Positions 6,869-15,118 are shown, numbered from the stretch's first letter. The stretch: 20,656 nucleotides of DNA from RCIO01 sp964629765 (GCA_964629765.1 CAZVTK010000078.1:1-20656); one strand, 5' to 3'. A program made the numbers and translations. Notes: generated from the letters alone by a model not told the origin.

Positions 6869-6909
6869 CTGCGCAATAGCGCAGGAGCGCATGACGGCGT
6901 GAATATCAC
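6869..6909. promoter_or_regulatory. Hairpin plus GTGAATATCAC palindrome in the MucR-family upstream region
   Basis: CTGCGC/GCGCAG (6869-6884, loop AATA) is followed by GTGAATATCAC (6899-6909), which is symmetric apart from its centre, and then an A-rich run to 6916. This is the only A/T-rich stretch upstream of the gene, and the MucR family favours such sites. Autoregulation through it is inference. Confidence 0.3.
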
Positions 6910-6964
6910 AAAAAACAGTGTCCAAACCGACAAATCGCCTCTCCCGACGGGCCGGGCTGCGCCG

Positions 6965-7483
6965 CTACCGGGAAACTGGCGCCTTCGCCGCGTGCCACCA
7001 GCGCTCGATCGAAGGGCTGTCCGGCTCCAGCCGGACGGCTTCGGGCGCGAACGCCGCCCACGCCACGGCATGTTTGGGCGAGACCGTGGTGAGCAGCGGC
7101 TTGCCGGCGGCAATGGCGCCATGGAAGGCGGCCCACAGGCCCTGCCGCACCGCTTCGGTCTTGCCGAACTTGCTGAGGAGGACGATGTCGGCATCGGCGA
7201 TCTGGGGGATCAGCCCGGCGCAGGCTTCGCCGATCCCCGCGGTATCGAGATGGCATCTGGTTCCGGCAGGGGCGGCGTCGAGCTGGATGGAGAATCTGCG
7301 TCCCGAAGCGACGTCGCGCAGGAAGGCCGCGCTGCACACGCCTTCGACCTCGCTGTCCTCCGCCAGCACGCCCACCACCCTCGCGCCCGCTGCGCGCCAC
7401 CGGGCGGCCGCCTCGACGAGAAGCGCCTGCGAATCCCGCCCCTCGCGGTTGGCGAGTGCGGCTATGCTGTTCGGCCTGACCAT
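6965..7483 (-). CDS. DUF2478 domain-containing protein
   Basis: The 172-aa product matches the pattern I associate with DUF2478: a start resembling IAALANREGRDSQALL, then GARVVGVLAEDS, a conserved Cys region, GTRCHLDTAGIGEACA, DADIVLLSKFGKTEA, and GKPLLTTVSPKHAVAWAAF. The family is often found beside molybdenum-related genes and has been described as a putative nucleotide-binding protein, but its biochemical role is not established to my knowledge. A molybdo-enzyme (the formate dehydrogenase) is encoded 3 kb away. ATG 7483 is preferred because the domain begins right after it. A TTG at 7525, with GAGG upstream, would add 14 residues but would reach into the stem-loop region of the divergent spacer. 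Confidence 0.75.
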   Translation of the reverse strand: MVRPNSIAALANREGRDSQALLVEAAARWRAAGARVVGVLAEDSEVEGVCSAAFLRDVASGRRFSIQLDAAPAGTRCHLDTAGIGEACAGLIPQIADADIVLLSKFGKTEAVRQGLWAAFHGAIAAGKPLLTTVSPKHAVAWAAFAPEAVRLEPDSPSIERWWHAAKAPVSR

Positions 7484-7511
7484 GGCCGTGCCGTAGCACG
7501 AAAACGGGCAA

Positions 7512-7582
7512 GGGTCGGCAGGCAAACTGCCTCACCCTCGCCGCCCGCCGCAAAGGCGGCTCGACAGGCCCCGGTCGCCGGG
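7512..7582. ncRNA. Region of three consecutive GC-rich stem-loops in a divergent spacer
   Basis: Three simple hairpins follow one another: GGCAG/CTGCC (7517-7531) with an outer GGGT/ACCC extension (7512-7537), GCCGCC/GGCGGC (7540-7560), and CCCGG/CCGGG (7570-7582). The region separates the minus-strand DUF2478 gene from the plus-strand peroxidase-encapsulin genes and could form a structured leader on either transcript. It could also be a REP-like intergenic palindrome, which is common in rhizobial genomes. I cannot match it to a known riboswitch by eye. Confidence 0.3.
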
Positions 7583-7616
7583 ACATGGTGAGATCGCACA
7601 CGCAGATGGATCAAGC

Positions 7617-8678
7617 ATGGCCCTGCCGACCCAAACTCCGCCGACCGGCACCCCGCAGCCGCAAGCCGTCACCGCGCAACTGACGGGGGCGGCGATCTTC
7701 CTGGTCCTGACGGTCGGACCCGGCGCGGCGGCCGAGACGGCGGTGCGCGGCGTCTTCGCCGACCTTTCGTCGCTGGTCCGCGCCGTCGGCTTCCGCGATC
7801 CGGCCGCCGGGCTGAGCTGCGTGACGGGCATCGGGTCCGACCTGTGGGACCGGCTGTTCGGTCTGCCCCGCCCGAAGGGCCTGCACCGGTTCAGGCAGAT
7901 CGACGGCGTCCATCATGCGCCGTCGACCCCCGGCGATATCCTCTTCCACATCCGCGCTTCCGGCATGGACATGTGCTTCGAGCTCGCCAACGTGCTGGTG
8001 CAGCGCCTCGGCGGCGCGGCGCAGGTGGCCGACGAGGTGCACGGCTTCAAATATTTCGACAACCGCGACCTGCTCGGCTTCGTCGACGGCACCGAGAACC
8101 CGGCCGGTCGCGCGGCGCTCGACGCCGCGCTGATCGGCGACGAGGACCCGGATTTTGCGGGCGGCAGCTACGTGATCGTCCAGAAATACCTGCACGACCT
8201 GAAGCGCTGGAACGCGCAGCCCGTGGAGGCGCAGGAAGACGTGATCGGCCGCGCCAAGCTCTCGGACATCGAGCAGGCGGACGAGGCGAAGAAGCCCTAC
8301 GCCCACAACGTCCTCACCAATATCGAGGACGAGAACGGCGTCCAGTTGCAGATCATCCGCGACAACATGCCCTTCGGCGATGTCGGCCGGGGCGAGTTCG
8401 GCACCTATTTCATCGGCTATTCCTGCGAGCCCGGCCGCACCGAGCGCATGCTCGACAACATGTTCATCGGCGACCCGCCCGGCAATTACGACCGGCTGCT
8501 CGACTTTTCGACGGCGGCGACGGGCTGCCTGTTCTTCGTGCCGACCGTCGATTTTCTCGACAATGCGGAGTCCATGGCCATAGTCGAGGGGGACGCCGGG
8601 GCGCCGCAGGAACCAAAGACTGCGCCGGACGCCGCGCGACAGGACGGCTCGCTCGGCATCGGCTCGCTGAAAGGATGA
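7617..8678 (+). CDS. DyP-type peroxidase, encapsulin cargo
   Basis: A 353-aa haem peroxidase of the DyP family, which oxidises dyes and other donors with H2O2. Signature residues are present: the catalytic Asp in FVDGTENP (Asp157), the likely proximal haem ligand His230 in YAHNVL, and the distal Arg248 in IIRDNMPFG. The C-terminus ends DGSLGIGSLKG after a Pro/Ala/Asp-rich linker. That matches the known cargo-loading peptide (SLGIGSL type) that directs DyP into family 1 encapsulin shells. There is no signal peptide, consistent with a cytosolic compartment. The stop is four bases before the encapsulin ATG, so the pair is translationally close. The start at 7617 has a modest GGA six bases upstream. 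Physiological substrate is unknown; oxidative-stress protection is the usual proposal. Confidence 0.95.
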   Translation: MALPTQTPPTGTPQPQAVTAQLTGAAIFLVLTVGPGAAAETAVRGVFADLSSLVRAVGFRDPAAGLSCVTGIGSDLWDRLFGLPRPKGLHRFRQIDGVHHAPSTPGDILFHIRASGMDMCFELANVLVQRLGGAAQVADEVHGFKYFDNRDLLGFVDGTENPAGRAALDAALIGDEDPDFAGGSYVIVQKYLHDLKRWNAQPVEAQEDVIGRAKLSDIEQADEAKKPYAHNVLTNIEDENGVQLQIIRDNMPFGDVGRGEFGTYFIGYSCEPGRTERMLDNMFIGDPPGNYDRLLDFSTAATGCLFFVPTVDFLDNAESMAIVEGDAGAPQEPKTAPDAARQDGSLGIGSLKG

Positions 8679-8682
8679 AGGC

Positions 8683-9480
8683 ATGAACAATCTGCATCGC
8701 GAACTCGCCCCCATTTCCGCCGATGCGTGGGACCAGATCGACGACGAGGCGCGGCGCACGCTCAGGCGCTATCTGGCGGCACGCAAGGTGGTCGATCTCG
8801 CCGGCCCGAAGGGCATCGGCTTCTCGTCGGTCGGCACCGGGCATGTCCGGCCGGTGCAGTCGCCCGTCGACGGCGTCGGCGCCGTGCAGCGCGAGGTCAG
8901 GCCGCTGGTCGAGTTCCGCGCCGTCTTCACGCTGTCCCGGCAGGCGGTCGACGATGTCGAGCGCGGCGCGCTGGACAGCGACTGGCAGCCGGTGAAGGAC
9001 GCCGCCCGCCAGATCGCCTTCGCCGAGGACCGGGCGGTGTTCGACGGCTTTGCCGGCGCGGGCATCGAGGGCGTTCGCGCGGCCGCGTCCAATCCCGCCA
9101 TGGCGCTGCCGGCGAAGCTCGACGACTGGCCGGAGGCGGTCGAGGCGGCCGTGAACCAGTTGCGCCTCGTCGGCGTCGACGGCCCCTACGTGCTGGTGCT
9201 CAGCGAAAAGGCGTACACCGACGCCAAGGGCGGGGCGGAGAACGGCTATCCCCTCCTGCGCCACATCCGGGAGGCGGTGGACGAGGTGGTCTGGGCACCG
9301 GCGATCGAGGGCGGCTTCGTCGTGTCGAAGCGCGGCGGCGACTTCGAGCTGACCGTCGGCCAGGATTTCTCGGTCGGCTATCTCGGCCATTCGGCGACGA
9401 CGATCGATCTCTATTTGCAGGAAAGCATGACGTTCCGCGTGCTGACCACCGAGGCGGCGGTGCCGCTTTCGGGAGCTTGA
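8683..9480 (+). CDS. Family 1 encapsulin nanocompartment shell protein
   Basis: A 265-aa HK97-fold shell protein of the linocin M18/encapsulin family, the usual length for small 60-subunit shells. Recognisable features are the N-terminal LHRELAPISADAWDQIDDEA, then RKVVDLAGPKG, PLVEFRAVFTLSR, the central YVLVLSEKAYTDA, and the terminal IDLYLQESMTFRVLTTEAAVPL. The shell encloses cargo bearing a C-terminal loading peptide, here the DyP peroxidase encoded immediately upstream. GAAGG precedes the ATG by about four bases. The self-assembled particle would be cytosolic. No fused cargo domain is present. Two further small genes follow on the same strand. Confidence 0.96.
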   Translation: MNNLHRELAPISADAWDQIDDEARRTLRRYLAARKVVDLAGPKGIGFSSVGTGHVRPVQSPVDGVGAVQREVRPLVEFRAVFTLSRQAVDDVERGALDSDWQPVKDAARQIAFAEDRAVFDGFAGAGIEGVRAAASNPAMALPAKLDDWPEAVEAAVNQLRLVGVDGPYVLVLSEKAYTDAKGGAENGYPLLRHIREAVDEVVWAPAIEGGFVVSKRGGDFELTVGQDFSVGYLGHSATTIDLYLQESMTFRVLTTEAAVPLSGA

Positions 9481-9482
9481 CC

Positions 9483-9695
9483 ATGGCGCGGACATTCAAG
9501 GTCGGCGACCATGTGGGCTGGAATTCCGAGGCCGGGCATGTCTCGGGCGTGATCATCGAAATCTGTACGGCCGATTTCGACTACAAGGGCCACACCCACC
9601 GCGCCTCGCCGGCGGACCCGCAATATCTGATCCGCAGCGACAGGACCGATCACGTCGCCGCGCACAAGGGCGCGGCCCTGACCCTGATCGACTGA
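9483..9695 (+). CDS. DUF2945 family small protein (TUDOR-like)
   Basis: A 70-aa protein: MARTFKVGDHVGWNSEAG, then VSGVIIEI, YKGHTHRASPADPQYLI and a terminal AAHKGAALTLID. This is the pattern of the DUF2945 family, described as 'hypervirulence-associated TUDOR domain', a small beta-barrel of unknown bacterial role. It starts two bases after the encapsulin stop, with GGGAG eight bases before the ATG, so it is probably co-transcribed with the shell gene. It lacks an SLGIGSL-type loading peptide, so it is not an obvious cargo. The family is widespread without encapsulins, so functional linkage is only suggested by position. Confidence 0.8.
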   Translation: MARTFKVGDHVGWNSEAGHVSGVIIEICTADFDYKGHTHRASPADPQYLIRSDRTDHVAAHKGAALTLID

Positions 9696-9717
9696 TCGTC
9701 GCGGGGACTCGGCTCTC

Positions 9718-10317
9718 GTGACGCTGCCCTTCTTCACCATCGGCCATTCGAATCGCAGCCTGGAGGAGTTCGTCGGGCTGCTGTGCGAGCGGGATGTCGC
9801 GCTGGTCGTCGACGTGCGCACCGTGCCGCGCTCGCGCGCCAATCCGCAGTTCAACCGCGAGACGCTGCCGGCCGCGCTGGAGGCGGCGGGCGTGGGTTAC
9901 GAGCATTCGGCCGCGCTGGGCGGGTTGCGCGGCAAGCGAAAAGGCCCCGCCACCGACGTGAATGCGATGTGGGAGAACCAGAGTTTTCGCAACTACGCCG
10001 ACTACGCGCTGTCGGACGAATTCCGCGCGGGGCTGAAACGCCTTGTCGCGCAAGGCCGCGAGCGGCGCAGCGCGATCATGTGCGCCGAGGCCGTATGGTG
10101 GCGGTGCCACCGCCGCATCATCGCGGACTATCTGATCGCCCAAGGCGAGACGGTGTTCCACATCATGACGCCCGGCAGACTGGAGCCGGCGCGCCTGACG
10201 GAAGGGGCGGTCGTCGGCGAGGACAGCGTCGTCACCTACCCGCTGCCGGCCCCGTTGCTGGCCCCGTTGCGGGAGGACAAAACGGCAAGCCGGTTGACTT
10301 CCCCGCCAGAAGGATAA
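9718..10317 (+). CDS. DUF488 domain-containing protein
   Basis: A 199-aa protein of the DUF488 family. Diagnostic segments are FTIGHSNRSLEEFVGLL at the N-terminus, VVDVRTVPRSRANPQFN, LGGLRGK, and the Cys-containing core IMCAEAVWWRCHRRIIADYL. The family has no established enzymatic role; the conserved Cys/His core suggests metal or ligand binding. GTG 9718 is the only start that keeps the whole domain; GCGGGG lies 12 bases upstream. Near the 3' end GGCCCCGTTGC is repeated with a 12-base period (10248-10270), encoding APLLAPL. It sits between the encapsulin genes and the formate dehydrogenase operon, and its end may contain the promoter for the latter. Confidence 0.85.
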   Translation: MTLPFFTIGHSNRSLEEFVGLLCERDVALVVDVRTVPRSRANPQFNRETLPAALEAAGVGYEHSAALGGLRGKRKGPATDVNAMWENQSFRNYADYALSDEFRAGLKRLVAQGRERRSAIMCAEAVWWRCHRRIIADYLIAQGETVFHIMTPGRLEPARLTEGAVVGEDSVVTYPLPAPLLAPLREDKTASRLTSPPEG

Positions 10318-10321
10318 GAAT
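10294..10321 (+). promoter_or_regulatory. Candidate sigma70-type promoter for the formate dehydrogenase operon
   Basis: TTGACT (10294-10299) is followed after 16 bases by AAGAAT (10316-10321), in the last codons and just past the stop of the DUF488 gene. That gives an expected start near 10328 and a leader of about 35 bases to GTG 10364, which has AAGGAG six bases upstream. The -10 match is only four of six. Confidence 0.35.
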
Positions 10322-10363
10322 CCTCATACCCATCTTGCTGCAAGACAGGCGAAGGAGAGTCCC

Positions 10364-13300
10364 GTGAACGTCAATCTGTCACGCAGGAGCTTTCTGAAAC
10401 TGGCTGGCGCCGGCGCTGGCGCCTCCGTCATCGGATCCATGGGCTTCGGCGCGGCCGAGGCGGCGGAAGCCGCCCATGTGCGGCCCTTCAAGCTCGCCAC
10501 GATGACCGAGACCCGCAACATCTGCACCTATTGCTCGGTCGCCTGCGGCATCATCATGTACTCGAAGGGCGACGTGAAGGCCGGCGAGCAGGCCGAGCTG
10601 ATCCATATCGAGGGCGACGCCGACCACCCGACGAATCGCGGCACGCTGTGCCCCAAGGGCGCCGCGCTCAAGGACTTCGTGCGGTCGGAAACCCGCGCGC
10701 TCAAGCCGCGATACCGGCCGCCGGGCGGCAAGGAATGGCAGGACATCACCTGGGAGGCGGCGTTCGACAAGATCGCCCGCGCGCTCAAGGACGACCGCGA
10801 CGCCAACTTCATCGAGACCAACGCGAAAGGAACGACGGTCAACCGCTGGACGACGACGGGTTTCCTCGCCGCCTCCGGCACCACCAACGAGACGGCGTGG
10901 CTCACCTACAAGACCGTCCGTTCCATGGGGATCGTCGGCTTCGACAACCAGGCGCGCGTCTGACACGGCCCAACGGTAGCCAGTTTGGCTCCAACTTTCG
11001 GCCGCGGTGCGATGACCAACTCCTGGACGGACATCAAGAACACCGACCTCGCGCTCGTCATGGGCGGCAACGCCGCCGAGGCGCATCCGTGCGGCTTCAA
11101 ATGGGTGACCGAGGCCAAGGCGAAGCGCGGCGCGCGGCTGATCGTGGTCGACCCGCGCTTCACGCGCACGGCGGCTGTGGCCGACTATTACGCGCCGATC
11201 CGCCCCGGCTCCGACATCGCCTTCCTGATGGGCGTGATCCGCTACTGCATCGAGAACGACAAGGTGCAGTGGGACTATGTGAAGAACTACACCACCGCCT
11301 CCTTCCTGGTGCGGGACGGCTTCGGCTGGAGCGACGGCTACTTCAACGGCTATGACGAGGCCAGACGCGCCTACGACATGAGCGAATGGGAATACCAGAC
11401 CGGCGAGGACGGCTTCGCGCTGGTCGACCCGACCTTGCAGCATCCGCGCTGCGTCTGGAACCTCCTGAAGCAGCATGTCGGCATCTACACGCCGGAGCTG
11501 GTCGAGACGATCTGCGGCACGCCGAAGGAGAAGTTCCTGCGCGTCTGCGCGGCCATCGCCGAATGCTCGGCCCCCGACAGGGTGATGACCTCGCTCTACG
11601 CGCTGGGCTGGACGCAGCATTCCAAGGGCGGGCAGAACATCCGCGGCATGGCGATGCTGCAACTGATCCTCGGCAACATCGGCATGATGGGCGGCGGCGT
11701 GAACGCGCTGCGCGGCCATTCCAACATCCAGGGCCTGACCGACATCGGCCTGATGTCGAACCTGATCCCCGGCTACCTGAACATCCCGCTCGACGGCGAG
11801 GCCGACTTCGAGACCTACATGTCGACGCGGGCCAACAAGCCGCTGCGGCCCGGCCAGACGAGCTACTGGCAGAACTACCGCAAATTCATGGTCTCGTTCA
11901 TGAAGTCCATGTGGGGCGAGGCCGCGACGGCCGAGAACGGCTGGGCCTACGACTATCTGCCGAAGCTCGACGTGCCGAGCTACGACATCCTGCGCATGTT
12001 CGACATGATGGCGAAAGGCGAGGTCAACCTCTATTTCTGCCAGGGCTTCAACCCGCTGCTCGCCTTCCCCAACCGCGGCAAGGTGACGGAGGCGCTGTCG
12101 AAGCTGAAGCTGCTGGTGGTGATGGACCCGCTCCAGACCGAGACGGCGGCGTTCTGGCAGGATCACGGTGCCTTCAACGACGTGCGGCCGGAGGCGATCG
12201 ATACCGAGGTGATCGAGCTGCCGACCTCGTGCTTCGCCGAGGACGAGGGGGCGACGGTCAATTCGGGCCGCTGGCTGCAATGGCACTGGGCCGGGGCGAC
12301 GCCGCCCGGCGAGGCGCGCGCCGACACCTGGATCATGTCCAGCATCTTCCTGCGGGTGCGCGAGCTCTACCGGCAGGAGGGCGGCAAATTCCCCGACCCG
12401 ATCCTCAACCTGACCTGGGACTACGCCGACGAGCACGAGCCGTCGCCCGAGGAGCTGGCCAAGGAGATGAACGGGCGGGCGCTGGCGCCGCTGGCCGACC
12501 CCGCCGATCCGGCGAAAGTGGTCGTGGAAGCCGGCAGGCTGGTGCCCAATTTCTCGCAGCTTCGCGACGACGGCTCGACGGCCTGTGCCTGCTGGATCTT
12601 CTCCGGCTGCTGGAACGAGAACGGCAACAACATGGCCCGCCGCGACAACAGCGACCCGGAAGACAAGGGCGTGTTCCAGAACTGGACCTTCTCCTGGCCG
12701 CTCAACCGGCGCGTGCTCTACAACCGCGCCTCGGCCGACCTCCACGGCAAGGCGTGGGACCCGAAGCGCAAGCTGATCGAGTGGGACGGCGAGAAATGGG
12801 CCGGCTTCGACGTGCCCGATATCGGCGTCACCGCAAAGCCGCGCGACGTCATGCCCTTCATCATGACCCATGAGGGCGCCGGCAAGCTGTTCAGCCGCAA
12901 GGGCATGGTCGACGGGCCGTTCCCGACCCATATGGAGCCGTTCGAGAGCCCGGTCGAGAACGTGCTCAACCGCAAGATGCGCGGCAACCCCGCCGCCCGC
13001 GTGTTCGACGGCGACCTGGCGCAGATGGCGACGAGCGAGGAGTTCCCCTTCGTCGGCACCTCCTACCGCCTGACCGAGCACTTCCACTACTGGACCAAAC
13101 ACAACCGGGTGAACGCGGTGCTTCAGCCGGAATTCTTCGTCGAGATCAGCGAGGAGCTGGCGGCGGAGAAGGGCATCGGCCGCGGCGAGCAGGTCCGCGT
13201 CTGGTCGAAGCGCGGACAGGTCTGGGCCAAGGCCGTGGTGACGAAGCGCATCCGGCCGCTGGTCTGCGACGGCAAGACGGTGCACGTCGTCGGCATCCCG

Positions 13301-13447
13301 CTGCACTGGGGCTTCACCGGCGCGGCGCGCAAGGGCTTCGGGCCGAACAGCCTGACGCCCTTCGTCGGCGACGCCAACATCCAGACGCCCGAATACAAGG
13401 CGTTCCTCGTCAATATCGAGCCCGCACAGAAAGGGCCGCTGGCGTGA
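10364..13447 (+). CDS. fdnG: Formate dehydrogenase-N alpha subunit, selenocysteine-containing
   Basis: The 1027-residue molybdopterin-binding catalytic subunit oxidises formate to CO2. The reading frame is interrupted only by TGA at 10961-10963, which is read as selenocysteine (residue 200) in the family motif DNQARV-U-HGPTVASL. The frame is continuous on both sides, and a SECIS-like hairpin follows directly. The N-terminus has a twin-arginine export signal (SRRSFLK, residues 6-12) with a hydrophobic stretch and an AxA-like region near 30-37, so the mature enzyme faces the periplasm. One [4Fe-4S] is bound by Cys54, Cys57, Cys61 and Cys96. GTG 10364 has a strong AAGGAG. Gene callers unaware of recoding would split this gene at 10963 and restart near 10985. 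The beta-subunit gene overlaps the 3' end by four bases. Selenium, molybdenum or tungsten, and FdhE-type maturation are required. Confidence 0.96.
10961..11005 (+). promoter_or_regulatory. Bacterial SECIS element for UGA recoding in fdnG
   Basis: Counting the T of TGA as 1, the apical stem AGCCA/TGGCT (10978-10982 and 10986-10990) closes a three-base GTT loop. This puts G at 23, U at 24, and a U at 17 just below the stem. These match the bulged U17 and loop G23/U24 that SelB contacts in the E. coli fdhF element. CGGCC near 10965 and GGCCG near 11000 can form a lower stem. Confidence 0.85.
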
Positions 13448-14442
13448 CCGAAAGACCCGACAGCCCCCGCACCGCTGCCGCCAATCCGCCGGTGCAGCCG
13501 ATGCAGGCCAATCTCGACTGGCGCGACGTGGTGCGCGTCTCGGCGACGGCGAACGTGCCGGCGCCCGAGCGCCGGCTGACCGAGGTCGCCAAGCTGATCG
13601 ACGTGTCCAAATGCATCGGCTGCAAGGCGTGCCAGTCGGCCTGCGTCGAGTGGAACGACACGCATCCCGAGCTGGAGGCCAATGTCGGGGTCTACGAGAA
13701 CCCGCACGACCTCACGCCCGACATGTTCACGCTCATGCGCTTTGCCGAGTACGAGAACCCGGAGACGAACGCGTTCGAATGGCTGATCCGCAAGGACGGC
13801 TGCATGCATTGCGCCGATCCCGGCTGCCTCAAGGCGTGCCCGGCGCCGGGCGCGATCGTCCAATATTCCAACGGCATCGTCGACTTCATCTCGGAGAACT
13901 GCATCGGCTGCGGCTATTGCATCGCCGGCTGCCCGTTCGACATCCCGCGCATCTCCAGGACCGCCCATGTGGCGAAGAAATGCACGCTCTGCTCGGACCG
14001 CGTGTCGGTCGGGCAGGGGCCGGCCTGCGCCAAGGCGTGCCCGACCCAGGCCATCGTCTTCGGGACCAAGGAGGACATGAAGGCCCACGCCGCAGAGCGC
14101 ATCGAGGATCTGAAGTCGCGCGGCTACGACAAGGCCGGGCTTTACGATCCGCAGGGCGTCGGCGGCACGCATGTGATGTATGTGCTCCAACATGCCGACA
14201 AGCCCGGCCTCTATTCGGACCTGCCGGACGATCCGCATATCTCGCGCACGGTCGAGACCTGGAAGGGGCCGGCCAAGGCGGTCGGCCTCGCCGCCCTCGG
14301 CATCGCCGCGGCCGGGGCCCTGCTGAACGGCATCTTCGGCCGGGCCAACGTCGTGACGAAACATGACGAGGAGGAGGCGGGCGAGCTGGTCGAGCGCGCA
14401 GAGAGTGCCGATCCCGATGGACGGGAGCAGCCCGGTGCCTGA
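13444..14442 (+). CDS. fdxH: Formate dehydrogenase beta subunit (four [4Fe-4S] ferredoxin-type)
   Basis: A 332-aa electron-transfer subunit that carries electrons from the alpha subunit to the membrane cytochrome. Four Cys clusters are visible: CIGCKACQSAC, CMHCADPGCLKACP, CIGCGYCIAGCPF and CTLCSDRVSVGQGPACAKACP. They account for four [4Fe-4S] centres as in FdnH/FdoH. A single C-terminal membrane segment (AVGLAALGIAAAGALLNGIF, about 280-300) anchors it, followed by an acidic tail. The GTG start overlaps the alpha-subunit stop (GTGA), indicating translational coupling. It has no signal peptide and is expected to be co-exported with the alpha subunit by the Tat system. The N-terminal 35 residues are Pro/Ala-rich and not part of the ferredoxin fold. 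Confidence 0.95.
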   Translation: MTERPDSPRTAAANPPVQPMQANLDWRDVVRVSATANVPAPERRLTEVAKLIDVSKCIGCKACQSACVEWNDTHPELEANVGVYENPHDLTPDMFTLMRFAEYENPETNAFEWLIRKDGCMHCADPGCLKACPAPGAIVQYSNGIVDFISENCIGCGYCIAGCPFDIPRISRTAHVAKKCTLCSDRVSVGQGPACAKACPTQAIVFGTKEDMKAHAAERIEDLKSRGYDKAGLYDPQGVGGTHVMYVLQHADKPGLYSDLPDDPHISRTVETWKGPAKAVGLAALGIAAAGALLNGIFGRANVVTKHDEEEAGELVERAESADPDGREQPGA

Positions 14443-15118
14443 GCGATACGCCGCGCCCGGCGACAGGATCGTCTCCAGAAAGCCCGTTCTGGTGAGCCGC
14501 TATCGCGGCTTCACCCGCGCCAATCATTGGGTGACGGCGATCTGCATGATCGTCCTGCTACTGTCGGGCTTCTCGCTGTTCCACCCGTCTTTGTTCTTCC
14601 TCACCGGCCTGTTCGGCGGCGGGCAGACGACACGCTGGCTGCACCCCATCGTCGGCGTCGCGGTGTTCGTCAGCTTCCTGCTCCTGTTCCTCCAGATGTG
14701 GCGGCTCAACCTGCCGCGCCGCGAGGACGTGGCCTGGAGCCGCCGGATCGGCGACCTGCTCAAGGGCGACGAGGAGAAGCTGCCGGAGCTCGGCAAGTAC
14801 AATGCCGGCCAGAAGCTCGTGTTCTGGGGCATGTCGGTGCTGATCCTGGTGCTCATCGTCACAGGGATCATGATCTGGCAGGAATATTTCCCCGACATCG
14901 TCTCCATCCCGACGCGCCGCATCGCCGTCGCGCTCCATGCGCTGGCCGCGTTCGGCGTCTGCCTGCTCTTCATCCTCCACGTCTATGCGGCGTTCTGGAC
15001 GCGCGGCACGATCAGCGCGATGACGCGCGGCACGGTCACCGGCGGCTGGGCCTTCAAGCACCACCGCAAATGGCTGCGCGAACTTGCTGGACGGGAGCGC
15101 CCGCGCCAATCAGAATAG
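14435..15118 (+). CDS. fdnI: Formate dehydrogenase gamma subunit, cytochrome b556
   Basis: A 227-aa integral membrane dihaem cytochrome b that passes electrons to quinone. Four membrane segments are visible: HWVTAICMIVLLLSGFSLF, HPIVGVAVFVSFLLLFLQM, LVFWGMSVLILVLIVTGIMI and LHALAAFGVCLLFILHVYAA. Haem-ligand candidates are the His residues in ANHW, LHPIVG, ALHAL and ILHVY. GTG 14435 is chosen because GGGAG lies seven bases upstream and it overlaps the beta-subunit stop by eight bases. Upstream in-frame ATGs at 14363 and 14417 would add Arg/Ser-rich residues of no known use. With fdnG and fdxH it completes the respiratory formate dehydrogenase-N/O complex. Confidence 0.92.
   Translation: MPERYAAPGDRIVSRKPVLVSRYRGFTRANHWVTAICMIVLLLSGFSLFHPSLFFLTGLFGGGQTTRWLHPIVGVAVFVSFLLLFLQMWRLNLPRREDVAWSRRIGDLLKGDEEKLPELGKYNAGQKLVFWGMSVLILVLIVTGIMIWQEYFPDIVSIPTRRIAVALHALAAFGVCLLFILHVYAAFWTRGTISAMTRGTVTGGWAFKHHRKWLRELAGRERPRQSE

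Noticed and set aside
7512..7582. A cobalamin riboswitch in the divergent spacer
   Set aside because: The conserved B12-box pattern is not visible; only simple hairpins are seen.
10379..13306. A 975-codon open frame on the minus strand across fdnG
   Set aside because: Antisense to the certain selenoprotein gene and of the same His/Arg/Val-rich shadow composition.
10985..13447. A separate 820-aa molybdopterin oxidoreductase beginning after the TGA
   Set aside because: It is the downstream part of fdnG. The TGA lies in the selenocysteine motif with a SECIS and the sel genes adjacent.
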